A stretch of DNA of 63,305 nt from assembly GCA_018398765.1 (NCBI GenBank), contig JAHBMJ010002527.1, positions 115,171-178,475 of the forward strand, in the 5' to 3' direction. The stretch is from Chromera velia (Eukaryota; Sar; Chromeraceae). A program made the translations under genes and the position numbers. Positions 32,461 through 44,170 of this stretch are shown here, one piece after another; position 1 is the first letter of the stretch; each line of letters opens with the position of its first letter. The notes below the pieces were generated by a model. That model searched no databases. It was given only the letters and a program-made list of their open reading frames with translations, and was not told the origin of the DNA.

Positions 32461-34429
32461 TCATCGATATGCTTGCCTCTACTAGCTCGGATAAACAATA
32501 TCACTCAGATTCGTCTCCTTTATATGGGTCCTTAAAGTTTCTTTGAACTCTTTCTTTCATCTCTCCTTCGCACCAACTCATAGCCCGCAACGTGCAGACA
32601 TCTTTAGAAACATACACAAAGAGAGCAAGTAAAAGCACTCGAAAATGAAAACGCCCCTGCTTCTAGATATCCTGACCTGCTGAAGAGAAGTGGAACAGGG
32701 ATGCAGACGGGATAAACGAACAAAAGAATGTCAAAAAGAACTGGAAGTTTTCGCAGTAAGTTGGGAGCTCGTTTGTTCGATCACATGAAGTTTGTCAAGC
32801 AGGGGTGATATGTTTTCAACATGTTGTGCTGATATATGCTTATATATATATACTTTTCAAAGATTGATGCTCTTATAGGGATGTGATGAATCGCATGTCG
32901 TGCGTTGTCGTGCATGTTGGCATCGTCGACTCGTCACGGAAGTTCAAAGCAACAGTTCGAGTGCTTTGGGGGATTTTTAACCCTAGTATGAAAAATACGC
33001 ATATTGGTGTCTTAAAAAGTGGATACCTAGGTGGATACAAAATGTGGTGGTTGTATTAATTAAGGGGATGCATACATGCATACAGAGATCGACACGCGTG
33101 TAATAAAGGCGGCGAGCGGGGGACTATAGGCCTTAAAATCTTAAAGTTACGTTTTTGACGTAAGATGTAGACCCATTTCAAGAAAACATGAAATTACATT
33201 TTTTTTGTAACTGCTTCTACCGTAACTATTCAGATCGTTCCTCTTTTCAAGTTCCTACATTACAGCTAACGCTACTATGTACTACACATAATAACTATGC
33301 AGATAATGGGCCAGAGTGATATTTAGTACTAAGTTCAAGTTATGTGAATTAATTTGCTACCTAGGCTCTATACTCTATAAATAAAACAGCTGAAAAGTAT
33401 ATGGTTTTCAATGCAACATCCGATATAACACTCTTGGCAGTCTCTTGCAACACTTGAGCAACAGTTGTTTATCAATTGAATGTCATGATAAAAAAAAAAA
33501 TCCATAAAAAAAAACTTTTTTTGATCTTTTATTTTTTTTTAATGTAGTGCAGAGCCTAGCGGCCCTAGCTTGCTTCTATGAAGTGCATGGGTTTATCCTA
33601 GGGTTTATCTCATATAAAGCTAGAGGAACTTGAAGGCTGAGAGCAAAGTAGAAATTTTGTATAATGATCTATAATGGACCTAGTAATGGTACAAACTGCA
33701 CTGGCAAGTGAAGCGAATCAATTAAGGGGCCCGGGACGGAATTAAACGAAGACGGCTAGGCACACTACAGCTTCAGTATGTCAGCCTGAGACTGTGGTTG
33801 AAACAGAGAAAAGGACATCAAATAATAAAAACTGGACTGAAAGGGTGAAGTCCTATAAGATTGCGAGCCTGCTAGCGAGCCTGCCAGACGGTAAGAGACA
33901 GACTCGGACATGCAGGCGTACAATGCAGAAGATAAAAATTCGTCGAACCTGCTTGTAAGTCCAATCGTTGAGTCAGAATTGGAGTAACAAAGCTTCTTTC
34001 TCGATCCTCTTCACAATTGATTCGTGTCTCACACACAAACAAGCAAGCAAACATTAGAAGTACAAAAAACACTGATAGTAAAAATCACCAGACTGGGTGG
34101 GACTGCACACCTGTACACACCTGTCTGACAGAGTCGCCGGCGGAGAGATTCGCCGACAAAAGACCGAGACAAATTGGAGAGGCAGACAGTTAGATTGAGA
34201 GCTGCATGATGGCGCAATGGTCTGAGAAAGAAGCTAGGCTCGTCCTCTGCATGTCTTTTCTCTCCTTAACATCCTTTCGCTCCCGACTCCCCAAGCTCTC
34301 TGTTTGCTGTTGATCGATCAATCGCTGTCCAAACGAAAACAAAGCAGCACAACAAACACAAATGAGAGAACGCACATCCTCAATGGACGCGCATCTAATA
34401 AGCAAAGGAGGGAAGGGAAGAAGACGCTG
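32461..34429. other. AT-rich spacer
   Basis: About 2 kb without a supported gene. A/T homopolymer runs occur at about 33490-33540. The last 200 bases before 34430 adjoin the homologous 3' flank of the CBM20 gene copy. Confidence 0.5.
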
Positions 34430-34434
34430 GGGAG

Positions 34435-35245
34435 CTCGCGAATGGTCGGGGAGCTCACAGACTCTCGCGACAAGCACAGTTGACACCCAGACAGCACCTT
34501 TCTGCCCATGCACACATTTCTTCACGTTTTTCTTGCATTTCTTTGTCAATTCGGGAAAGAGAGTCTCGAGGGGCACAGGAAAGAGACGAAAGAGAAGGCA
34601 GTCAATCAAGAAGGAAGAGAAGAGACCAGTTTGCAATCAAGGCAGTATCGGCGGTCCTTCCAGTGAACGCAGATGCCATTCCCCCCACACTCCTTGCACT
34701 GACAACGCTTGCGACCGTGCTCACAAATACTCTTCCCTCCACAATCCCTGCAATTACCGCGCTGCCGGCCGTGCTCACAGATGCCCTTCCCTCCGCACTG
34801 CTTGCACTCACAACGCTTGCGACCGTGCTCACAGATACTCGCCCCCCCACACTCCTTACACTGGCTTCGCTGCCGGCCGTGCTAGCAAATACTCTTCCCT
34901 CCGCAATCTTTGCACCTACAACGAATGCGACCGTGCTCACAGATATTCTTCCCTCCACAATCCCTACAATTCTACGCTGCCGGCCGTGCTCACAGATGCT
35001 TGCCCCTCCACACTGCTTGCACTGAGGACGAATGCGACCGTGCTCACAGATGCCCTTCGCTCCACACTCCTTGCACTTGTATCGTTGCCGGCCGTGCTCA
35101 CAGATACTCTTCCCTCCATAATCCTTGCACTTGTTTCGTTCCCGGCCGTGTTCACAGATGCCCCTCCCTCCACATTCTTTGCAGACGCGCCGAATCCGTC
35201 CATGCGGACAGAGAATGTTTCTGTGGCGGTCTCTCTTCACCTCTC
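34435..35245 (-). repeat. Inverted-repeat arm A (Cys/His-repeat exon and 3' flank)
   Basis: The minus-strand sequence here matches the plus strand at about 39708-40420: the RDRHRNILCPHGRIRRVCKE start, the 54-bp repeat array, the shared end CLDCKLVSSL, and some 150-200 bp of 3' flank (MQTGLFSSFLI... in both antisense-equivalent frames). Arms diverge by substitutions, indels and the number of repeat units. Confidence 0.75.
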
Positions 35246-37101
35246 CTCCATACTCTCTCTTCCTCCCTGCTCTCTCCCCCCCAATCCCGCTCCTACTACC
35301 CTCTCCACACACACGATCCAGATCCTCGTCACCCTCCTCTCTGAGGGTGAGGGTGCACCCCCGACTGTCGCGACCACATTGCCGACCTTCACATTGGCCC
35401 CGCTTTGCCACGCGACAATCACGATTCTCTGTTTTTCCCTCCCCTCCTGTCAACCGTCTTTCCTCTTGCCCTTTCTCGGGTGATCCGCAGACGTTGTCAC
35501 CTTGACATACGTGTGCCTGATGCAAGCCATTGCAAGAGAGACGGCTCTTCTCGGGATGCAACTGCCCCTGAGGGGCCATCGCAAGAGGACGACCAGAGAG
35601 ACTGCTCTCTGACACTGACGTCTCCTCACCCCCTCTACTGTCTGGGTGAGATTCGGAGACGGCAAGATGAACGGAAGGAGAAAAGAGACGGCGGCGCTTC
35701 GGACCCCCAGTGACACACGTGGCAGATGGCCGCAGTGCCTGCCCATCTGCCTGCGGTTCTCGGAAAATCGACTGACTCTCTCCGACCAGCAGACGAGGAC
35801 CACAAACAAGATCATATCTACCTGTTAGACCACTCACACTCCCTGCACCCTTCCCTCCCAACAGATCTGCCTCCTCCCCCCTCACCCCCCACCTATTCTT
35901 CACAGCTGCAGGTGCAAAGCAAAGCTGCTGGTCAGACTTCTTTTCCTCTCTTCTCTCCCCCATCACTATGTCTCCCCCCCTCTGCAGGAAAACAGACAGG
36001 CGCAGAGGTCTCACAACAACCCCCACAAACAGACAAACCGTCGCACTCACCAGAGGCAGCAGACGTCATCAGAGTGTCTGCGTCCTGGGAGGCACACGCG
36101 ACTGCGGCGCCTCCAACCGATGCTGCACAGATCTCTCTCAGGGTCACCTTCCCGCCGCCACCACTCTCAGGCTCCTGTCCCGACACCCGGCCTCTGCCGA
36201 CGGGGAACTCAGCTTCAGACTGTACACCTCCAGACATCCCATTACCCTTCTCCTTTCCTTTTCCACCCCCTCTCTTGGAGACAGCGAAAGTCGAAGAGGC
36301 AGCTGATTTGACACGCGGCAGCGCCGAAACGGAACCCGAGGCACCGTCACTTTCTGTAGTGGCGTGAAAAGCCATCACAGCACCCTCAGACGGACCCCCG
36401 AAGTTTCCCCCTCCGATCGATTGACCCCTCTCTTCTTCACTTTCGGCTTCGAGGTTTGAGGAATCAGAGGGGAGACTGTCCTGTTCGAGTTGCTGCTGTG
36501 CTAACACAATGTCCTCCCATGTCAGCGGAGTCACCTGTGTCTCCCGCTCTCCCCAACGCCCACCAAACAACACAAGCCCACCATCAACGACCTCCATCTC
36601 ACGCGACCCACCACTCCCCAAAGGCTCCCAAACGTACTCGCAACAGTCCTCACTTCGACCTTCAGTGGGAGCTGCTGCTGCTGCTACTAAGAGGAGGGCT
36701 GAGGCGAGTTCGGAAGAGTTCTGACCACCGCCTGTCAGAGACTCCCCGTCGGACAACGTCATCGAATGGCTGGCTCCCGGTCCGACGAGGGCAAACTGAA
36801 ATTGCGCGTCTGAACAAACTCTGTGGCAAAAGGGAAAGGACATCCATACGCCTGGGAAGGCAGGGTTCTTCACTCGATGGAGGGGGGCACCCTGACTCGC
36901 ATCCCACCCCCCGAGCTCAGAGCTGCTCCCAACAACCACCAGCCTCTGCCCCTCCCGAGGCTCCACACCAGTGCAAGCAAAAAGCACAACACCACCCGTC
37001 TCTGCCTTCACCATCATGCTGTCAGGAAGAACAATCGATCGGGAGACGAGATAATCTGCACAAACGAGCACACACATATATACAATTAAGGCAGTTGACA
37101 T
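34602..37101 (-). pseudogene. CBM20 starch-binding protein with tandem Cys/His repeats, frame-broken copy A
   Basis: The N-terminal part (ATG 37017 or 37101) reads VVLFACTG..EGQRLVVVGS and SSELGGWDASQGAPLHRVKN, then W..FPFCHRVCSDAQFQFAL and YVWEPL. This is the CBM20 starch-binding pattern (Gly-x-x-x-x-LG-x-W-D, a central W-strand, a C-terminal W-E). A 450-residue disordered middle follows. The C-terminus is an array of 18-residue units of the form C-x2-C-G-G-x3-C-x-H-G-R-x-R-x2. Three breaks are seen: a frame change at a G7 run (35974-35980), a one-base loss near 34971 relative to copy B, and a TAG (34884-34882) replacing GAG in the original frame. One unit also has CKDYGG. It is probably a decaying paralog of the divergent neighbour; zinc binding by the repeats is inferred from their Cys/His spacing. 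Confidence 0.7.
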
Positions 37102-38469
37102 TTTCTGCACCACTCTCGTGCCCTGTGAATTAAAGGGCCAACGTCAAGCAACAAAGTCATTCTTCACTGACCTGCAATGGTTCTGTTGGAGTTGACGATA
37201 TCGAGACGTGTGTCACGACAGAGACACACACGTAGGCATAAAAGATCAGCAGAGAGAGACGAAGTTAGAAACAGATCAAGTACAGAACTGTGGCGGTTGG
37301 TTCTCCTCTGGCTGTACTATCTTGCTCGCGCAATCGATCGCTCAACCTTCATCAAAGAGCGCCTTTGTTTCGGCCCTCTTCCGGTGCTGGAGCAAACACG
37401 CAGCAAATCGCGAAACACCTCGCAGCCGAAGGAGATCTGTCAGACTCCGCGAAAGAGAGACAAGACCTGAGAAGGCGTCTCTAGTTTTTGTGCCTTCTCG
37501 CAAGCGAAGCTCTCCGTCAAAAGGTATGTATGCGCAAGACTGCTCGAAAACTGAGTCGAGGGTTGCCTTGAGCCATTGACTGTTCAAGCTTGTATATATA
37601 ACGCTGCTCGTTTGAGTTTAAGAAGCATCTTGAAGGATCTTGATTCAAGGCAAGAAGAAGCTGGAAGGAGCTGCATGATGCAATGGCACCAGTTTCGAAA
37701 TGTTTCGAACGATCGCGGCCGGGGCCCGCGTCTCCTCTTAATTTGAATGTTCAGACTGAGCATGACTGAGCGTGACTGAGCGATGGATTGTCTCGCAGTG
37801 AATGGCTCTTGAATCCCTTTCTCTTGTTATCATCTTCTTGAATCTGATGAAATTAAGGACACGATTCTCAGCGATCTGTACACAGTGAAAGTCTACAGTC
37901 GCCCGCGATTCCTCACTCGTGCAGTGTCATCTTCACTACTGAAGGGAGGGAGCGCTTGACACTTCTTCCTCCGTTGAATCGAAGTTTGCCTACGTTGGTT
38001 GATTCGTCAAGCATTCTCTCTTGTGGTCATCATACCGACCGCCAACTGACTGCTTACAGACTCAGTCTCCTTGTTGTGGGAGAGCGGGTCATCTTCTGTT
38101 TGGACTTTCTCACGATCAACCTTTTTGTCATTTGAAGGGCGACGTCTCACTTGGAGTTGAAGTTGAGGGTCGATTGTGTCAGAACTAACGTGAGTCGATC
38201 GGCCCCAGCTTTCTCTGTGTCTGTTTGTTTTTGAGGTAAAATTCTACACAGATGCCTCGGTTTCTTTGGCTTATGATTCGCTTCAAAGCTTTTCGGTCTC
38301 CAGGATATCATGCAGTCAGTATTGTTCGCGCGCTTATGCCCCCATCTGTAACTTCGCGAATCTGAGCAGCTGACCATCCAGGTCGTCGACGGGTGATCCT
38401 TTTCTCCGTCGGTTGAAGTTAAGACCGTCTATCTGTCTTTTTGGCTCAGTGTCTGTGTGTCTTGACTCA
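37102..38469. promoter_or_regulatory. Divergent spacer of the CBM20 gene pair
   Basis: The spacer of about 1.37 kb between opposite start codons holds TGCATG at 37672-37677 and a short CGCG/GGCC island (GATCGCGGCCGGGGCCCGCG, 37711-37730) close to its midpoint. The island is smaller than those at the other divergent pairs. No other element was recognised. Confidence 0.45.
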
Positions 38470-40240
38470 ATGAAGGGGCCTGTCGCCTTTGTTGCGCATT
38501 GCCCTGAGTTGTCAGAGAATCAACGTGTTGTTGTGGTGGGGGGGATGTCCTGAGTTGGGAGGGTGGGATCTGGGTGGTGCGGTGTCTCTGACACCTGCAC
38601 CGTGTGGGCGTCCGTGGTGGGTGTCGAGTGAGGTGGAGATGAACCTCTCAGAATGTCCTTTGGGCGTCTCTGAAGAGTTGGAGCATAGAGTGGAGACAGA
38701 TGGGAACGTCAAAGCGGTGAGAGTGTCTGAATTGAATTTCCGACTAGTTGCGATTCCAAACGACGGTGACATAGATCAAATGCCAGATCTGCACAATCTC
38801 GTGCGGCTGGAGCCACTGAAGGGGGGAGACTTCCGCGTGGTGCGTCTCGTTGGTGCACCTCCTTTTCCTGACTACTCTTCAGTCGGAGAAAGGGGTGATA
38901 ACACAATCCGTGTCGGTGTTGAAGCGGCAGGAGAGCAGCAGAGGAGAGAGGTGGTTGGAATTTCGGTGGAATGGGGGGTCCCTGAGAGTGTGCAGCTCGC
39001 ACTGCTCCCTCGTCCCTCGAACAGTCAGACTGAGCATTCGCAGAGAGAGAGCTTCAATGACTGCAGTGTTCTGTCTGGCCATCGGTCAGCGGCTGGGTGT
39101 CCGACGTCCTCAGAGGGGGGGGGACAGGGGGAGTCAGGGAGGTTGAACAGCATGGATGGACAAGGAGGCAAGTTAGGTGTCTCTGTTTGCCACTCTCAGA
39201 CAGCTGATGCAGTCAGAGGGTCAGACGGACAGAGAGGAGGGGTTGAGGGCGAGAACAGAGTGAGAGAATCAGGGAGACAAGAAAGAAGCGTGAAAGAGGA
39301 TTTTCCCCGTTCTGAGCTTCCCAATGCTGTGAGAGACTCTCACTGTCCGTCTGACGCCAAGATTGACAGCAGAAGTCTTTCTTACCCCCCCCCTTCTCCG
39401 ACCTGTTTGTCTTCCTACGACCTGGTTGCTTCTCACACACAAGCAGAAGAGCGGGGGAGAACGCAGGCGGCTCCCTTAAAGCGTCGCCTGTCTGAGAGTG
39501 CCCTGACTCAGATTGAGAATGACGACTGCAAAGAGCTTCTCGGCTCCTCTGATGGAGTGGGAAGAGAGGGGAAGCAGCGTCGGTTGACTGTCACGTTGTC
39601 TCCTTCGGGGGCTGCCCTTCTCTCTTCTGATTCCTTCAGAGAGAGGGAGGACCCGATCGTTGAGGGGAGAGTGGTGTCCGGAAATGATTTTCGGGGGAGG
39701 AAACAGGAAGAGGTGAAAAGAGACCGCCATAGAAACATTCTCTGTCCGCACGGACGGATTCGGCGCGTCTGCAAGGAGTGTGGAGGGAAGGGCATTTGTG
39801 AGCACGGCAGGCAGCGTAGCAATTGTAGGGATTGTGGGGGGAAGAGTATCTGTGAGCACGGTCGCATTCGTTGTAGGTGCAAAGATTGTGGAGGGAAGAG
39901 TATCTGTGAACACAGCCGGGAACGAAACAAGTGCAAGGATTGTGGAGGGAAGAGCATCTGCGAGCACGGCCGGGAACGAAACAAGTGCAAGGATTGTGGA
40001 GGGAAGGGTATTTGTGAGCACGGCTGCGTTCGCTCTAAGTGCAGAGAGTGTGGAGGGAAGAGTATCTGTGAGCACGGCCGGCAGCGAACCAAGTGCAAGG
40101 AGTGCGGTGGAAAGAGCGTCTGTGTGCACGGCCGGCAGCGCTACTACTGCAAGGACTGTGGCGGGAATGGCATCTGCATTCACCGGAAGGACCGCCGATA
40201 CTGCCTTGATTGCAAACTGGTCTCTTCTCTTCCTTCTTGA
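38470..40240 (+). CDS. CBM20 starch-binding protein with nine tandem Cys/His repeats, copy B
   Basis: ATG 38470 opens MKGPVAFVAHCPELSENQRV and VVVGG, the first strand of a CBM20 domain. The frame shifts at a run of seven G (38538-38544); the next frame continues the domain with CPELGGWDLGGAVSLTPAP, then WWVSSEVEM and NFRLVAIPN. Either the G count is wrong in the assembly or this copy is broken too. After a disordered middle of some 300 residues, RDRHRNILCPHGRIRRVCKE starts nine 18-residue units (54 bp each) such as CKDCGGKSICEHGRERNK, with three Cys and one His per unit. The end is YCLDCKLVSSLPS. CBM20 binds starch or glycogen; the repeat likely binds zinc. It is the better-preserved member of the inverted pair. 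One residue-level oddity is H-G-C in one unit. Confidence 0.7.
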
Positions 40241-40420
40241 TCGAATGTCCTCTCTTTCGTCTCTTTCCTGTGCCCCTCGAGACTCTCTTTCTCGAATTTA
40301 CAAAGAAATGCAAAGAAAAACGTGAAGAAATGTGTGGGCAGGGTGGTGCTGTCTGGGTGTCAACGATGCTTGTCGCGAGAGTCTGCGAACTCCCCGACAA
40401 TTCACTCTGTGCTCGTAGGC
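39708..40420 (+). repeat. Inverted-repeat arm B
   Basis: Counterpart of the arm at 34435-35245 on the opposite strand, covering the Cys/His-repeat exon and the 3' flank through CTGTCTGGGTGTCAACGATG. Together the arms bracket about 4.5 kb with divergent genes inside. Confidence 0.75.
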
Positions 40421-40475
40421 TGTCCATCAGTTTGCGTGCTTCCCTTCCCTTTCTTTCTTTCTTTCTTTCTTTCTT

Positions 40476-40506
<31 letters not shown>

Positions 40507-42035
40507 TTCTGTCTTTCTGTCTTTCTTTCTTTCTTTCTTTCTTTCTTGTGTTTGTCTCCACAGCCGGAGTTTTCGCGTTGAGCTTCGACAGAAAGACAAT
40601 CATGCATGCATGTAGTTCGAGGTCTCGAAGGGATGTTGGCCGTCAGGTGAAGATCGAGGTTGGGGCTCTTAGCTTCTGCTGTTTCGATTCGGGTCTCTCT
40701 TCTCTCGTGCTGTGCCTGAAAGAAAGAGAGCTCTTGTCAGTGAGATTGTGAGGGAGAAAATGACTGCATGGGCGTTGACCGTCAGTCACACGGGGACTGG
40801 TCGAGAGTCTGTCTGTCTTGCCCAATCTGATCGGGTGACTTGTGTGTGTCTGTGTTTATGTGCATCATGTGTTTGTCCCACCCACGGCGGATTAATTCAT
40901 TTCTTTTGTTTCGTCTTGTCACAGTGCATGCAACGCTCATGGACCATCGAGGACTTGCAAAACTCTGCAGTCCTCGGGGCGTGCCATGGCCGGCCGAATA
41001 ATTAAGTGCCGGGCGTGTGGGGTTGGCGAAAATATCCTCACAGTGACAGTGCGCACATGCATGTGTGCACGTGCAGGGAGCTGGGGTGGCCTTTGGGAGA
41101 CACGGTCAGAAGAGCCGGAGTCTGCATGGGCAGAAAGGGCAAAAGAAAGAGAAAGAGGGGTACCGATCAGAGCTGGTCACAGGATCACAGCTTGATTCAG
41201 AGGAGACAAGAGGAGAGATAGAAAGAATTGCAAGAAGGGGGGGGTAGGGAGGGGGGGGAAAGATATACGTCTGAAAAAGAAACCTACAATCTAGTATACA
41301 ATTGATTGATTGATTGATTTTTGATTGATTCAGTTAGTTTAACTTAGTTAAAGCCGGGGAGCCGCGCTCTTTAAGCTTTGCATAACCAATATTATATACT
41401 AGATTGCATATATTTATTTAAAAAAAAAAAAAGTGTTTCTATCACCTTGTGGGTTTGATTTAGCGTTGCATAGCAACAGCCTATAGAGCGTTCCCACTGA
41501 ACTTGCGAATAGAAATGTCAATTTCCCTTCGTAGCTCGATTTGGATGTTGATTTTATCATTCTTTTGTTCATATTAAATTTAATAATATAAAAGAAACTT
41601 GAAAAAACTATAGAATTTTAACAGTAACTGTTTAAGCTAGCGTTTGAGTTGTATGAGGTACGAATAATTACGAAATATTCTGAAATGTATGAGTTTCTCG
41701 AGAATCTAATTAAGAATTAAAAGCTAGATTGCGCTAGAGATTAAGTAGTAGCTTAGTAAAAAGGTTTGAGAGTATTTTAACTTCCATGATCCATCTTAAT
41801 TGAGTGAAGTTTACTATCATTTTGTTCCTGTGACTTTTTTTATGCATGCATGTCGCCGATAATGTCGGCAAACCGGCAAAAGTTTTGCTAAGATCCCTCT
41901 TACCTTGTAACATTCTCCCTTTCTGACGCATGTATGTCCTTCTAAGCTTCTCCGTTCTCTTTCTGACTCCTACTGCCTGCCGACCCCTTCACCCAATCAT
42001 TTAGGCCCAAAATTCTAACTTCATTTTTTAATGAC
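40421..42035. other. Spacer with (TTTC)n/(TGTC)n microsatellite and AT-rich part
   Basis: The microsatellite is at about 40455-40545. From about 41270 the sequence is AT-rich with a GATTGATT run. No gene could be supported. Confidence 0.5.
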
Positions 42036-43406
42036 TCACGAGGTACCCCAACTACTGATCTCTACTCTCTCTCGCTTCGGGGGTTCCTGTGCGGTCGTCT
42101 CCCGCTGTTCCCGATCCATTCGCTGTTCCATAAAGATGGGCATCGAGTCCATGTCCACCTCCACCCCCGCTCTCTGCAAGAGTGCGTTGGTGACTGCCTC
42201 TTCTCTGAGGAGTCTTTGATCCTCTGTCTCCCCACTCTGCCCCTCCGCCAACTGCTCCTCTATCTCCATACTGAGACCGTCCAAATCCTCAGGATCCCCT
42301 AGTTGGACCACAGGGACTCGGCGGCCATCCGGCAGAGTCGCAGTGAAAACTCTGGGGTGGCCTGTAGCTTCAAGTCTGCTGCTCTCCGACTGGCTATTAT
42401 TCCTGCTGACCATGTCTTTCTCCTTTTCTCTCTCGGGTGTCGTCCATTCTCTCTCCCTGTCTATCTGCTGGAAAATTCCCGTCGGAACTGCCGTCAAAGG
42501 CTCTGCCCCCACCCCCTCCTGCTCCTCCCTGGAGGGAGGCAGACTGCCTGCCTGGAGGAAGGGAACAGGAGGCACACCCAGAGGACCCGCTTGGACAGAA
42601 TGCACCGACTGGGGGGGACTCAGAATGCCCCCACCGCCATCTTCACCCTTGAGGGAGGGCGGCTGCGGATATTCGTCCGTTGGTTTGTTTGCACACACAC
42701 ACGAACTCATACAGATGGACAAACGTGCAGGGAAGGTCACATCTATGTCCAAGCAGAAATCTCTTCCAGACGGAGAAAAGGGTGCAGAACGAGAGCAGAA
42801 AAACAAAGGAGAGCAGAAGATAGGACAAGAGACGAGGGACAAAGACGAACGCAGGAGCATCGTGGAAACAGAAAAGAGCAGAGAAATGTGAGTCTGTTCA
42901 CCTTGCTGCTGAGCATGGAAGGAGTGTGGTGTCCTTTGGGAATCTGAACATCTAGTCTTCCATTTGGTCTCCTGTCTTCTGCTGACGAGACGGCGCCCGA
43001 GGAGATCCCCCTCTCCCTCAGACTCTCTCCATGATGCCCCCCTTGGCGCATTCCCTGTCCTGAAGTCTCCCTCTCTGTTCTGCGATCTCCTGAATCATCC
43101 CCCCCCCCTCCGGTCAGACTCGATCTCATCCCGTCAATCAGCCCGTGGAACGCGGGGGCGTACTTGCCGTATCCGTGAGAAGGTGTGGACACCCAGCAGA
43201 CGGGGCCGTTGCCGTCCTCCCCTGCGTGCGCGTTTCCATTCTCGTGATACCTGATCAATTTGTTCCCTGCTGCTGGGTTCACAGGCTGCGGACTGTGCAT
43301 GTTCGAGAAGTACGTCGGGATATCGATCGGCCTCTCTGCCTGGCCCTCCGAAGACACAAGGAAAATCGTCAAAAGGTGACGAACCTCCTCCTGAAGGGTG
43401 TCCCAT
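42036..43406 (-). CDS. C-terminal exons of an unrecognised protein
   Basis: Two exons are supported by GT-AG signals: 43406-42902 (starting WDTLQEEVRHLLTIFLVSSE, then PTYFSNMHSPQPVNPAAGNK and GPVCWVSTPSHGYGKYAPAF) and 42662-42036 (PPSLKGEDGGGGILSPPQSV, then EATGHPRVFTATLPDGRRVP, VVQLGDPEDLDGLSMEIEEQ). The last part is acidic and helical (RLLREEAVTNALLQRAGVEV) and ends at a stop at 42036. It follows the AMP deaminase exons on the same strand, so it could be a C-terminal extension of that protein or the end of a separate gene whose first exon was not found. No domain was recognised. Confidence 0.45.
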
Positions 43407-44170
43407 CTGGAAAGAAAGAAGAAAAAACACAAAAAGGAGAAATATCAAAGGTCTATAAGTATTTCAGGAAAACGGATGCATCATATAAAGGGCACTCACC
43501 CACCTGTACAGTACATCAAGGCACTCACCCCCTCCCCCTACTATCCCCACCCCCCCACCTGTATTGCAGCCTCGTGTTAGGAACGTTTGAGTGATGAATG
43601 GAGTTCCCGCTCCTGCCGGGGCACTTGTAGTTTGGGCCCAGCCAGTGACGCTTCAGCTGGGGCTCGAACCCGCTGCACTCAATTTTCATTCATTGATTCA
43701 TCCACCTATCTATCCCTCAACTCATTTCTGCTTCCATAGCGTATGTACTCAACCACCCATCGCCTCCCCCAATAATTATGTCGCACCACTAGATGACACA
43801 AACGAAGCAAGGAAAAAACAGCAATAGACAAAATGGCCGAACGATTCAACGAATGGAAGAAAAAGACAGCAAACAGGGCAGGGCAAGAAAAGGGACCAAC
43901 TCATCTGCTCCATGAAAGTGTTCCACTTTTCCCTTTTCCCGAGTCCCCTCTTTCGAATTCCATTGAAGAAGCGGGATGAATGCTCAAGAAAAACATTTCT
44001 CTCGAACCTTGTCAGACTCATGCAGACACAACGAATTGTCATTCTCCTGGCTGCCCAACTGGTCCCTCCGCAGAGTCCCATCGATTTCGTCGCAAAGCAA
44101 AGAAGGAATCAAGCAACCAAAGAATCAAGCAGGCAAGCAAGCAAACAAGCAAAGAAGCAAGGAAGCACAC
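43407..44170 (-). other. Region between AMP deaminase exons and the downstream exons
   Basis: AMP deaminase must continue after AG|GT at 44170. A possible next exon starts with FERNVFLEHSSRFFNGIRKR near 44050, in the right phase, but the expected C-terminal block of the family (KTNVP-I-R-x-x-(F/Y)R) was not found here on the minus strand. A plain GGTTCGAGCCCC block at about 43660-43672 (minus strand) resembles a tRNA B box without a matching A box. Confidence 0.35.

Noticed and set aside
30327-32485. Long frames of His-Thr or Cys-Val dipeptides
   Set aside because: They are translations of (CA)n/(TG)n microsatellites, and two of them run through the N gap.
29001-33000. CRISPR-like or centromeric array
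   Set aside because: Repeats are mono- to tetranucleotide microsatellites without regular spacers or a long monomer.
35726-36367. 213-codon plus-strand frame
   Set aside because: Antisense to the disordered middle of CBM20 copy A, Pro/Ser/Thr-rich, no domain.
39476-40183. Antisense 235-codon frame opposite the Cys/His repeat array
   Set aside because: It results from the repetitive 54-bp unit, with Ala/Leu/Pro-rich composition and no independent support.
43650-43680. GGGTTCGAGCCCC on the minus strand as a tRNA B box
   Set aside because: No A box at the right distance and no cloverleaf could be folded by eye.
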